From Hasllibacter halocynthiae (lineage in GTDB: Bacteria; Pseudomonadota; Alphaproteobacteria; Rhodobacterales; Rhodobacteraceae): a stretch of 64,000 nt of DNA. The stretch is taken from contig NZ_PVTT01000001.1 of the NCBI RefSeq assembly GCF_003003095.1, forward strand, positions 434,001 through 498,000, read 5' to 3'. This document shows, one piece after another, positions 36,516-44,494 of this stretch; position 1 is the stretch's first letter, and the number at the start of each line of letters is the position of its first letter. Under the pieces are notes generated by a model. It had not been told where the DNA came from and did no database searches. It worked only from the letters and a program-made list of their open reading frames with translations. The position numbers and the translations under genes were made by a program.

Positions 36516-37361
36516 TCAGCGGCGCGTGCCCCGATCCATGAAAGCCAGGCGCTCGAAGAGGTGAAGGTCGGCTTCGGTCTTCAGCAGCGCCCCGTGGAGC
36601 GGGGGCAGGGCGTCGCCACCCCGCGCGCGCAGGTCCGCCGGCGCGAGGTCCTCGGCGAGGATCAGCCGCAGCCAGTCGAGCATCTCGGAGGTGGAGGGCT
36701 TCTTCTTCAGCCCGGGCGTCTCGCGGAGCTCGAAGAACCGCTCGAGCGCGGCCTCCAGGACCGCGTCCTTCACGCCCGGATGATGCGCCTCGACGATACG
36801 TCTGAGCGTCGCCTCGTCCGGGAACGGGATGTAGTGGAAGAAGCAGCGGCGCAGGAAGGCGTCGGGCAGCTCCTTCTCGTCGTTGGACGTGATGACCACG
36901 ACGGGCCTGTGGCGGGCGCGCACTGTCTCGCCGGTCTCGTAGACATGGAACTCCATCCGGTCGAGCTCCTGAAGGAGGTCGTTGGGGAACTCGATGTCGG
37001 CCTTGTCGATCTCGTCGATCAGCAGGACCACGCGTTCGTCCGCGGCGAGCGCCTCCCACAGCTTGCCGGGGCGGATGTAGTTGGCCACGTCCGAGGTCCG
37101 CGCCTCGCCGAGCTGGCTGTCGCGCAAGCGGTTGACGGCGTCGTACTCGTAGAGGCCCTGGGCGGCGCGGGTGGTCGATTTTACATGCCATTCGATCAAC
37201 GGGGCGCCGAGCGCAGCCGAGATCTGCCGCGCGAGCTCGGTCTTGCCGGTCCCGGGCTCGCCCTTCACGAGGAGCGGACGGCCGAGCGCGACGGCGGCGT
37301 TCACGGCGACGGCGAGGCCCTCGGTCGCGATGTAGCTGTCGGTGCCCTCGAAGCGCGCCAT
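36516..37361 (-). CDS. MoxR-type AAA+ ATPase
   Basis: A 281-residue MoxR-family ATPase. Walker A is GEPGTGKT, Walker B VVLLIDEIDKAD, sensor 1 ITSNDEKELPDAFLRRC with its arginine finger. MoxR ATPases act with VWA-domain partners to mature or insert cofactors in large enzymes; the likely partner lies three genes downstream (33231-34415). It leads the minus-strand cluster and is divergent from dksA. Confidence 0.92.
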   Translation of the reverse strand: MARFEGTDSYIATEGLAVAVNAAVALGRPLLVKGEPGTGKTELARQISAALGAPLIEWHVKSTTRAAQGLYEYDAVNRLRDSQLGEARTSDVANYIRPGKLWEALAADERVVLLIDEIDKADIEFPNDLLQELDRMEFHVYETGETVRARHRPVVVITSNDEKELPDAFLRRCFFHYIPFPDEATLRRIVEAHHPGVKDAVLEAALERFFELRETPGLKKKPSTSEMLDWLRLILAEDLAPADLRARGGDALPPLHGALLKTEADLHLFERLAFMDRGTRR

Positions 37362-37530
37362 GGACTTCCTCCGATCCGGTGCGGCCCGGGCCGCTAAGCC
37401 ACCGGGCAGCCGGCGTCAAACGCCTGCGGAGGCATGTCTTAGCATAGTGACACCCTGGCTTGGTGCGGATAGACGGGCGCCGGGGAAAGGCCGGCACCCC
37501 CCGCCCGGTCGCCAGGGAGAAGACGCGCAC

Positions 37531-37953
37531 ATGAAAGCCCAGGTTTTCTTGCCGGAGGATTACCGTCCAGCCGAGGACGAGCCATTCATGAACGATAAGC
37601 AGATCGAGTACTTCCGCCGGAAGCTGCTGGCGTGGAAGCAGGACCTGATGTCGGACACACGCGACACGGTCGAATCGATGAAGGACGGCACCCGCAACAT
37701 TCCGGACGTCGCGGACCGTGCCTCCGAGGAGACGGATCGGGCGCTCGAGCTGCGGACCCGCGACCGGCAGCGCAAGCTCGTCGCTAAGATCGACGCCGCC
37801 CTGCGCCGGATCGACGAGGGCGAGTTCGGCTACTGCGAGGCCACGGGCGAGCCGATCTCCCTCAAGAGGCTCGACGCGCGCCCCATCGCCACCCTCTCGC
37901 TCGAGGCGCAGGAGAAGCACGAGCGGCGCGAGCGCGTCCATCGCGACGACTGA
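37531..37953 (+). CDS. dksA: DksA/TraR family transcription factor, single-cysteine form
   Basis: A 140-residue RNA polymerase secondary-channel factor that acts with ppGpp in the stringent response. The coiled-coil tip DVADRASEETD matches the conserved DxxDxA-type tip, and LELRTRDRQRKL follows. The four zinc cysteines of enteric DksA are reduced to one (YCEATGEPISLKRLDARP, with TLSLEAQEKHE in place of the second pair). Rhodobacter DksA is reported to work in this state. ATG 37531 follows a GGGAGAAG site. Confidence 0.93.
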   Translation: MKAQVFLPEDYRPAEDEPFMNDKQIEYFRRKLLAWKQDLMSDTRDTVESMKDGTRNIPDVADRASEETDRALELRTRDRQRKLVAKIDAALRRIDEGEFGYCEATGEPISLKRLDARPIATLSLEAQEKHERRERVHRDD

Positions 37954-38011
37954 CCTCTCCGAGGCCGCCGCGCGGGACAGGCCGGCAGGATCGAACAGGG
38001 GCCGCGACGTC

Positions 38012-39157
38012 CTGATTGCGGGGGGCGGGATCGCGGGACTGGCCGCAGCGCTCTCCTTCGCCCGGCTCGGCGGCCGCGTCGTCGTCTCCGAAGTCGCGCC
38101 CGTCCTTCGCGAGGTCGGCGCGGGCCTGCAGCTTTCCCCGAACGGGCATCGCGTGCTCGACGCGCTCGGTCTCTCCTCCGAGATGGAGGCCGCCGGCGAG
38201 CGGACGCGGGCGGTATGCCTGGTATCCGGCCGAACGGGCCGGGACGTGGCGCGACTGCCTCTCGATCGTCTGCACGGTTTCCGTCTTCTCCACCGCGCCG
38301 ACTTGCATTCCATCCTCGAACGGGCTTGCCGGGAGGCGGGGGTGAAGCTGCTCCTCGGCCGCCATGTGGGGGCGCTGATCGACCGGGGCCGGCGGCCGAC
38401 ACTGCGTGTCGAACAGCGCGGCGAGAATGAGCTTCTCGACGCCGATCTGGTGATCGGTGCGGACGGCGTCGGGTCGCGCGTACGCGACGCGCTGGCGCCC
38501 GGTGCGGAACCGGCCTTCACCGGCCAGGTGGCGTGGCGCGCGACCGTGGAAGGGGAGGGGGCAGGCGATCCGGTCGCGACGGTGCACCTGTTCCCGGGTC
38601 GGCACGTGGTGACCTATCCCCTTCGCGGCGGAGCCCTTTGGAACGTGGTCGCGGTGGCCGAGCGAGGGGAGTGGAGGGCGGCGGACTGGCGGCTGCTCGG
38701 CGATCCCGACGAGATGCGGGCGGCCTTCGCCGATGCATCTCCGGGCCTGGCTGGCCTTCTCCAGCGGGTCGGGACCTGCTCGCACTGGGGGCTGCACGCC
38801 CTGCCGAAGCTGCCGCCGTTCACCGGCCAGGGGGTCGCGCTGATCGGCGATGCGGCGCACCCGACCCTGCCCTTCCTGGCGCAGGGCGCGAACTTGGCGC
38901 TGGAGGATGCGCTGAGCCTGGCGCTCGCCACCGATGCGCCCGCGACCCTGGACCGGGCGCTGCGGGGCTGGGAAGCGGCGCGGCGGGACCGGGTGGCCAG
39001 GGCCTTGGCGGCAGCGCGGGACAACGCGCGCAACTACCACATGGGCGGGCCTGGGCGGCTGGCTGGCTGGGCGGCCCTTGGAACCGCGAGCGTGCTGGCC
39101 CCTGGGCTTCTCCTGCGGCGCTACCGCTGGCTGTGGGACGCGGACGTCACCGCCTAG
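38012..39157 (+). CDS. FAD-dependent monooxygenase (start uncertain, no ATG/GTG/TTG)
   Basis: A ~381-residue UbiH/salicylate-hydroxylase-like flavoprotein. The FAD Rossmann motif is IAGGGIAGLAAALSFARLG, the middle motif LVIGADGVGSRVR and the C-terminal FAD motif ALIGDAAHPTLPFLAQGANLA. Coding homology runs up to DVLIAGGG, yet the frame contains no ATG, GTG or TTG between the dksA coding region and this point. CTG 38012 or ATC 37940 are the remaining choices; a GTG at 37718 would lie deep inside dksA. Substrate is probably an aromatic compound, but is not established. Confidence 0.82.
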   Translation: MIAGGGIAGLAAALSFARLGGRVVVSEVAPVLREVGAGLQLSPNGHRVLDALGLSSEMEAAGERTRAVCLVSGRTGRDVARLPLDRLHGFRLLHRADLHSILERACREAGVKLLLGRHVGALIDRGRRPTLRVEQRGENELLDADLVIGADGVGSRVRDALAPGAEPAFTGQVAWRATVEGEGAGDPVATVHLFPGRHVVTYPLRGGALWNVVAVAERGEWRAADWRLLGDPDEMRAAFADASPGLAGLLQRVGTCSHWGLHALPKLPPFTGQGVALIGDAAHPTLPFLAQGANLALEDALSLALATDAPATLDRALRGWEAARRDRVARALAAARDNARNYHMGGPGRLAGWAALGTASVLAPGLLLRRYRWLWDADVTA

Positions 39158-39236
39158 GCGGTCCTCCCGCTGCCTGCCGAGGAACCCCGGGCCAATCATG
39201 CATGGCGCGGGCCGCCTTCCCGACCATCCAGGCCTT

Positions 39237-40037
39237 TCAGGCGCCTAGCTCGATCCAGACGGGCGTGTGGTCGGAGGGTTTCGCCTTCGCCCTCGGCGCG
39301 GTCTCAATCCATGCGCCCGCCAGCAGGTCGGCAGCCTGCGGGCTGAGGAGGTGATGGTCGATCCGCAGCCCTTCGTTCCGGTCGAAGGCGCCGCGCTGGT
39401 AGTCCCAGTAGGAATAGTGGCCCGGCCCCGGCTCGCGCAGGCGGAACGCGTCGAAGTAGCCCATGTTCTCGATCCGGCGGAAGGCCTCGCGCGTCTCAGG
39501 CCTGAAGAGGGCGTCGTCCTCCATGACCTCGGGTCGGGCGACGTCGATCCGCTGCGGGATCACGTTGTAGTCGCCGCCCATCACCACGGCCTCCTCCGTG
39601 CTGAGAAGTTCGTCCGCGCGCAGGCGCATCCTCTCCATCCAGCGCAGCTTGTAGTCGTATTTGGGGCCGGGCGCAGGGTTGCCGTTCGGCAGGTAGAGGG
39701 CGCAGACCCGCACCGCCACGTCCCCGACGACGGTCGCTTCGATCCAGCGCGCCTCCTCGTCGTCGGCGCCCTCCCGGCCCGCGCCCTCCGCGCCAGGCAA
39801 GCCGCGCCGCACGTCCTCGATCGGATGCTTCGCGGCGATGGCGACGCCGTTGAAGCCTTTCTGGCCATGCGTCTGTAGATTGTAGCCCGCGTCCTCGAAG
39901 ACCTCGCGGGGGACGGCCTCGTCCACCGATTTCAGTTCCTGCAGGAGGGCGATGTCCGGCGCGCTGTCGCGCAACCAGTCCGCGACGATCTGCGCGCGGG
40001 CCTTGATGCCGTTGACGTTGAAGGTGGCGATACGCAT
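39237..40037 (-). CDS. xthA: Exodeoxyribonuclease III
   Basis: A 266-residue AP endonuclease/3'-5' exonuclease for base-excision repair. It starts MRIATFNVNGIKAR, has the catalytic glutamate in LLQELKS, VCALYLPNGNP, GDYNVIP and the terminal DHTPVWIEL with the catalytic aspartate/histidine. ATG 40037 is the family start; the frame extends upstream without homology. It is convergent with the monooxygenase gene. Confidence 0.94.
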   Translation of the reverse strand: MRIATFNVNGIKARAQIVADWLRDSAPDIALLQELKSVDEAVPREVFEDAGYNLQTHGQKGFNGVAIAAKHPIEDVRRGLPGAEGAGREGADDEEARWIEATVVGDVAVRVCALYLPNGNPAPGPKYDYKLRWMERMRLRADELLSTEEAVVMGGDYNVIPQRIDVARPEVMEDDALFRPETREAFRRIENMGYFDAFRLREPGPGHYSYWDYQRGAFDRNEGLRIDHHLLSPQAADLLAGAWIETAPRAKAKPSDHTPVWIELGA

Positions 40038-40179
40038 GGAGCCGGGGATGGCGCGACGGGTCGGTGCGCGCAAGCCTGTCCGGGGCCCCTGGATGCCCCG
40101 CAAATGATCGGATAACGCCCGATCCACGCCCCAGGCCGGCATCAGTTCGGGCGGGCCGGAAACATGGAAGGCCTCACGA

Positions 40180-41208
40180 ATGCCGTTGACTTGGAACGCT
40201 ATCTTTCTCGGATCGAGGCGGGACTTCGATACGGACGAGAGAACGTCCGCGACCGAGTTACTCTTCAGTCGCGGCGTGACCTTCGGCAGCGCCAACGATC
40301 CGCTGGCAGGGAAATTCGCTAAATTTACAGTGAACGATACCGACGGCGACAACCGCTGGGATCGTGACAACAACCCTTCCACCCAAGAGACCGCCACCCT
40401 TGTTGAGGGCAACGATACAGAATTAGTGTTGTTGGATAGCGCCATGGGCTACGACGCGACGCTGACCTATGCGGACGGCACAACAGCAAATATCTCGGCC
40501 GTCTTGGCACAGCTTGCCGACGGCCGCTTCTATTTGCTGCCCGAGTTTCAGAACAATTCGGATGTCGCGGCGATGGAGGCGGGGCCGATCCGCTCGCTCA
40601 GACTTAATCGATCCCTTACTAACGATGCACAAATCGTTGCGGACCGCGTCGCCACAAACTTCGTTCCCTGTTTCGAGGCTGAAACGCGGATCGCGGTTCC
40701 AGGTGGCCGGGCGCGTGCCGGGAACCTAGTCGCAGGGGATCTGTTGGTGACGCCAGATGGCCCCGTGCCGATCCTCTGGGTCGGCCGCAGCCGCGTTCCG
40801 GCGTCGGGCGGGAACGCCCCCGTCCGGTTTGCGCCGGGTGCCATCGGGAACGCGCGGGTGCTGAGGGTGTCGCCCGAGCACCGGATGCTGGTGACGGGTT
40901 GGCGGGCCGAACTCCTCTACGGCGAGGCGGCGGTCCTGGTGCCGGCGAAGTCGCTGCTCGGCATGGCCGGCGTCACGAGGGAGGAGGGCGGATGGATCGA
41001 CTACGTCCACATCCTGACGAAGCGCCACTCCATCCTCGATGCCGAAGGCGCCGCTGCCGAAAGCTTCTTCCCCGGAGCCGAAGCGATGGCGCGCCTGTCG
41101 CCGGTCGATCGCCTGCGGATCCTGGCCGCCCTGCCCGACGGCATCGCCGCCTACGGGGCCGCCGCCCCCATCATCCGTTCCCGCTCGGCCCTGCCACTGG
41201 CAGCATAG
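40180..41208 (+). CDS. Hint-domain (Hedgehog/intein-like) protein
   Basis: A 342-residue protein. Residues 1-160 are an Asp/Asn/Thr-rich domain (KFTVNDTDGDNRWDRDNN) of no known family. Residues ~163-300 are a Hint domain of the Rhodobacter type, starting with the nucleophile cysteine in VPCFEAETRIAVPGGRA and followed by AGDLLVTPDGPVPILWVGR and the block B histidine in SPEHRML. No downstream extein is present, so splicing is not expected; autocleavage after the N-terminal domain is possible. The first ~500 bases are less GC-rich than their surroundings, suggesting acquisition. Confidence 0.82.
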   Translation: MPLTWNAIFLGSRRDFDTDERTSATELLFSRGVTFGSANDPLAGKFAKFTVNDTDGDNRWDRDNNPSTQETATLVEGNDTELVLLDSAMGYDATLTYADGTTANISAVLAQLADGRFYLLPEFQNNSDVAAMEAGPIRSLRLNRSLTNDAQIVADRVATNFVPCFEAETRIAVPGGRARAGNLVAGDLLVTPDGPVPILWVGRSRVPASGGNAPVRFAPGAIGNARVLRVSPEHRMLVTGWRAELLYGEAAVLVPAKSLLGMAGVTREEGGWIDYVHILTKRHSILDAEGAAAESFFPGAEAMARLSPVDRLRILAALPDGIAAYGAAAPIIRSRSALPLAA

Positions 41209-41221
41209 CGATCACGTCGCA

Positions 41222-41238
41222 GCGTCCGGGCCGGACGC
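41222..41238. terminator. Hairpin between convergent Hint and erpA genes
   Basis: A perfect seven-base stem (41222-41228 with 41232-41238) and a three-base loop lie exactly between two converging stop codons. It is a compact candidate bidirectional terminator, with no T-run. Confidence 0.4.
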
Positions 41239-41245
41239 GCGAGGC

Positions 41246-41569
41246 CTACATGGCGAAGGATACGCCGCAGCCGCAGGCCGAGGCGGCATTGGGGTTGTCC
41301 ACGGTGAACCGTGCGCCGATCAGCTCCTCGGTGAAGTCGATCACGGCGCCGGTGAGGAAGGGCATCGAGACCTCGTCGACCAGGACCCGCTCGCCCGCGC
41401 CCTCGAGGACGGTATCCCCATCCTCCGGTTCGCCAAGCTCGATCCGATACTGAAAGCCCGAGCAGCCCCCGCCGTCCACTGCGACGCGCAGGGCCTTGCC
41501 CTGCGCGGCGGCGCCGATCTCGGACAGGCGCTCGTAGGCCCTGTCGGTCACTTTCGGCGGAAGGAACAT
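41246..41569 (-). CDS. erpA: HesB/IscA/ErpA-type Fe-S cluster insertion protein
   Basis: A 107-residue A-type carrier that delivers Fe-S clusters. The three conserved cysteines are present: one in GGGCSGFQY and two in the C-terminal ACGCGVSF, with LVDEVSMPFLTGAVIDFTEE between. ATG 41569 is the family start. It is divergent from dgt over a short AT-rich promoter region. IscA and ErpA cannot be separated with certainty. Confidence 0.9.
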   Translation of the reverse strand: MFLPPKVTDRAYERLSEIGAAAQGKALRVAVDGGGCSGFQYRIELGEPEDGDTVLEGAGERVLVDEVSMPFLTGAVIDFTEELIGARFTVDNPNAASACGCGVSFAM

Positions 41570-41585
41570 CCGGGACCCCCGTGGA

Positions 41586-41614
41586 TTCACCCTTTTCCAA
41601 TGTTTGCATATAAG
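41586..41614 (+). promoter_or_regulatory. Possible sigma-70 promoter of dgt
   Basis: TTCACC (41586-41591), 17 bases, then TATAAG (41609-41614), in the most AT-rich patch of the erpA-dgt intergenic region and 47 bases before the dgt ATG. Both boxes are near consensus. The opposite direction may also be served by this patch. Confidence 0.4.
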
Positions 41615-41660
41615 GATGGTGGAGGACGTTCCAACGTCCGCCAAGAGAAAGGGTCCTTCG

Positions 41661-42863
41661 ATGACGGCGCCGCTTCGCAAGCAGGACCTCGGGCCCGTGC
41701 CGCGGACAGGCCCGTTGCCCGCGCCCGCCTGCCGCCCGGACGCGACGCGCGGGCGCCTTCACGACGAGGAGGACTTCGATCACCGCGGGCCGTTCCAGCG
41801 CGACCGCGACCGCATCATCCACGCGAGCGCCTTCCGACGGCTCAAGCACAAGACGCAGGTCTTCCTGGAGCATGAAGGCGATCACTACCGCACCCGCCTG
41901 ACCCATTCGATCGAGGTCGCGCAGGTCGCGCGAACCATCGCCCGCGCATTGGGCCTGAACGAGGATCTGGCGGAGGCCGTCGCCCTGGCGCACGACCTCG
42001 GCCACACGCCATTCGGCCATACGGGCGAGGACGCGCTCTCCGAATTGATGGCAGTCCATGGCGGCTTCGACCACAACGCCCAAGCGATCCGCATCGTCAC
42101 CCGGCTGGAGCGATCCTATGCCCGCTTCGACGGGCTCAACCTCACGTGGGAGACGTTGGAGGGCATCGCCAAGCACAACGGTCCCGTGCCCGCCCCTCTG
42201 CCCTGGGCCTTGGCGGAGTACGACCGCGTTCAGGATCTCGAGCTGACCACCCACGCCTCGGCCGAGGCGCAGGTCGCGGCGCTGTCGGACGATGTGGCCT
42301 ACAACAATCACGACATCCAGGACGGGCTTCGCGCGCGCCTCTTCACCGAGCGTGAGGCGTCTGAACTGCCGCTGGTCGGTGCGGCCTTCGCGGAGGTGGG
42401 CACCGTGTTCCCGGGCCTCGACGCCCGCCGCCGGAGGGCGGAGGCCCTGCGACGGGTCTTCGGCGCCATGGTCGCCGACGTTATCGAGACCAGCAGGACG
42501 CGCATCCGTGAGGTCGCGCCCACGGACGCGGACGCCGTGCGCCGCGCCGGCGTCCCGGTGATCCGCTTCTCGGACGCGATGTGGGCGGACCTCCAGGTGA
42601 TCCGCGCCTTCCTCTTCACTCGGATGTATCGGGCGCCGGCCGTGATCGAGATGCGGACGCGTGTGACGGGCGTGGTGCGGGAACTGTTCCCGATCTATCT
42701 CGACCAGACCTCGCTCCTCCCCCGGGAATGGCAGGACGACGTTCGTGCGACCGAAGGCGATGCAACGCAGACGGCGCGCCTCGTCTCGGACTACGTCGCG
42801 GGGATGACCGATCGCTTCGCCCTGCGGGAATGGAGCCGCCTGACCGGCCGCGCCTTGGGGTGA
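41661..42863 (+). CDS. dgt: dGTPase-like deoxynucleotide triphosphohydrolase
   Basis: A 400-residue HD-domain enzyme that splits dNTPs to nucleosides and tripolyphosphate, limiting the dNTP pool. The HD ligands are in RLTHSIEVAQ and AHDLGHTPFGHTGE, with the second histidine/aspartate set in LSDDVAYNNHDIQDGLRA. The N-terminal RDRDRIIHASAFRRLKHKTQV is characteristic. ATG 41661 has AAGAGAAAGGG upstream. It heads the dgt-argS-like-SPOR-nagZ-scpAB run. Confidence 0.95.
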   Translation: MTAPLRKQDLGPVPRTGPLPAPACRPDATRGRLHDEEDFDHRGPFQRDRDRIIHASAFRRLKHKTQVFLEHEGDHYRTRLTHSIEVAQVARTIARALGLNEDLAEAVALAHDLGHTPFGHTGEDALSELMAVHGGFDHNAQAIRIVTRLERSYARFDGLNLTWETLEGIAKHNGPVPAPLPWALAEYDRVQDLELTTHASAEAQVAALSDDVAYNNHDIQDGLRARLFTEREASELPLVGAAFAEVGTVFPGLDARRRRAEALRRVFGAMVADVIETSRTRIREVAPTDADAVRRAGVPVIRFSDAMWADLQVIRAFLFTRMYRAPAVIEMRTRVTGVVRELFPIYLDQTSLLPREWQDDVRATEGDATQTARLVSDYVAGMTDRFALREWSRLTGRALG

Positions 42864-42913
42864 GGGTGCGGCGCGCCTTGCCACCCCCGCGAAGGGGCGG
42901 CTAGGGCGCAGGG

Positions 42914-44335
42914 GTGGACCTTCTCGGCGCCATCCTGTCGGACCTTCGGTCCGCGCTCCCCGAGGGCTTGAACTTGGACGCCGTCGTCCTGCGGAAGGCG
43001 CCCACGACGTCTCAGGGGGATCTGGCGACGAACGCCGCACTCGTCGCCGGAACCGATCCGGCGGTGCTGGTGCGGCGGCTTTCCAAGGATTTCCGCATCG
43101 ATCGCGCCTCCGCCGCGGGCGGCTTCGTCAACCTGAGGCTTTCGAAGGCGGCCCTGGACGATGCGCTGAAGGTCGCCGCCGACATGGGGCCTGATTGGGG
43201 CACGGCGGGTGACCGAGGTGAACCCGTCTCGATCGAGTTCGCCTCCGCCTATCCGACGCCCGGCCTCAGCGCCTCGCACCTTCGGCAGGCGGCCTTCGGC
43301 GACGCCCTCGCCCGGACGCTGGAATTCGCCGGCCATGCCGTGACGCGCGAATACTACGTCGGCGACGGGGGCGCGCAGGCCGATACGTTGGCCCGCGCCG
43401 TCCGTGGCGTGCAGGAGGGTCGCACCACGGACCCCGCGCTGGCGCCGATCGCCGCTGATGCGCCCGACGGCGGCGATGACGAGGACGGATGGCTCGCTCC
43501 TCTGAGGGCCCATGCTGTGCGCGGCGCGATGCGGATGGTGCGATCGGAACTCGAGGCATTCGGCGTACGCATGGATCGCTTCATCTTCGAACGGGCGCTG
43601 ATGGAAGGCGGCGCCGTGGCCGCCGCGGTCGCGGACCTCGATGCGGCCGGTCACGTGCGGGACGGCTACATCTTCGCCGCCGACCGGTTCGGGGACGAGC
43701 GTGCGCGCCCCATGCGCCTCGAGGATGGGCGATGGACTTACTTCGCAGGCGACGTGGCCGCCCATCGCCTGCGGCTGGAAGGGCACCGAACGCTGATCGA
43801 CGTCCTCGGAACCGATCACGCCGCCTATCGACGTCGGCTTACCGCCGCGGTGACGGCCCTATCGGGGGGCGCCGCGACGCTCGATCTGCGGCTGGTCGGT
43901 CCGGCCGACGGTCCGCCTGCGGCCGAGATCCTCGAGACGCTCGGGCCGGACATCGCGCGGCTCGCGCTGTTGGCGCCGCGCGCGGAGGTGCCGATGACCT
44001 TCGACATGGCGGGCGCCCGCGGTGTCGCATGGGGGAATCCCGCCTGGCGCGTGCTGTCCGCCGCGGCGCGGCTCGGCGAGGTGGGGGCGAACGGCGGGGG
44101 GGCCCCGCGCCCCCTAGCGCTGGCGATCGCTTCCTGGCCGCACGTGGCACGATGCGCGGCCGCCGAACGCAATCCGAGGATCGTCCTGTCGCATTTGCTG
44201 GATATCGCTGAACGTTCCATCGCCGCGCTGGACCGGCCCGAAGGCCTGGACGATGCCGGCCGGCGTGCCGCGGCGGCGTCGATGGCGGCGGGCCTTTCGT
44301 GTCTCGGCGTCCGGCCGCCGCCCGACCTCGGCTGA
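42914..44335 (+). CDS. Arginyl-tRNA synthetase-like protein lacking catalytic signatures
   Basis: A 473-residue protein, about 100 short of normal ArgS, in the position argS holds in related genomes. The body still aligns: N-terminal GDLATNAALV, then AFGDALARTLEFAGHAVTRE and YYVGDGGAQ, later DGRWTYFAGDVAAH, LIDVLGTDHAAY, and a C-terminal anticodon-type helical region. The HIGH region (HVGH in ArgS) reads S119-A-S-H122, and the KMSKS loop is deleted (LVGPADGPPAAEILETLGPD). Hence aminoacylation is unlikely. The frame is open throughout, with normal codon use. GTG 42914 is assumed as the start. A functional argS must exist elsewhere, or the window holds a relic. Confidence 0.8.
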   Translation: MDLLGAILSDLRSALPEGLNLDAVVLRKAPTTSQGDLATNAALVAGTDPAVLVRRLSKDFRIDRASAAGGFVNLRLSKAALDDALKVAADMGPDWGTAGDRGEPVSIEFASAYPTPGLSASHLRQAAFGDALARTLEFAGHAVTREYYVGDGGAQADTLARAVRGVQEGRTTDPALAPIAADAPDGGDDEDGWLAPLRAHAVRGAMRMVRSELEAFGVRMDRFIFERALMEGGAVAAAVADLDAAGHVRDGYIFAADRFGDERARPMRLEDGRWTYFAGDVAAHRLRLEGHRTLIDVLGTDHAAYRRRLTAAVTALSGGAATLDLRLVGPADGPPAAEILETLGPDIARLALLAPRAEVPMTFDMAGARGVAWGNPAWRVLSAAARLGEVGANGGGAPRPLALAIASWPHVARCAAAERNPRIVLSHLLDIAERSIAALDRPEGLDDAGRRAAAASMAAGLSCLGVRPPPDLG

Positions 44336-44494
44336 AGGCGCGGACCGTCGCGCAGGGGCCACGGCGCGGTGGCGCCGTTGCCACCTCCGCGGGTCCGGCG
44401 GTTGCCGGGCGGGCGCGACTCGGGACAGTCTGTGGAGGTCAGCGGAGAGCGACGGAAGATCGCCACGCCGCCGGACATCGAGCGAGGGCACGAG

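Noticed and set aside
37718-38011. GTG 37718 as the start of the monooxygenase
   Set aside because: It would place ~78 residues inside dksA in another frame, with no resemblance to flavoproteins.
40669-41208. Hint domain considered as an intein inserted in a host gene
   Set aside because: No C-terminal extein or terminal His-Asn splice junction is visible, and no host enzyme flanks it.
42914-44335. ArgS-like gene considered a frameshifted pseudogene
   Set aside because: The frame is open across its full length and homology stays in one frame; the catalytic losses are substitutions and an in-frame deletion.
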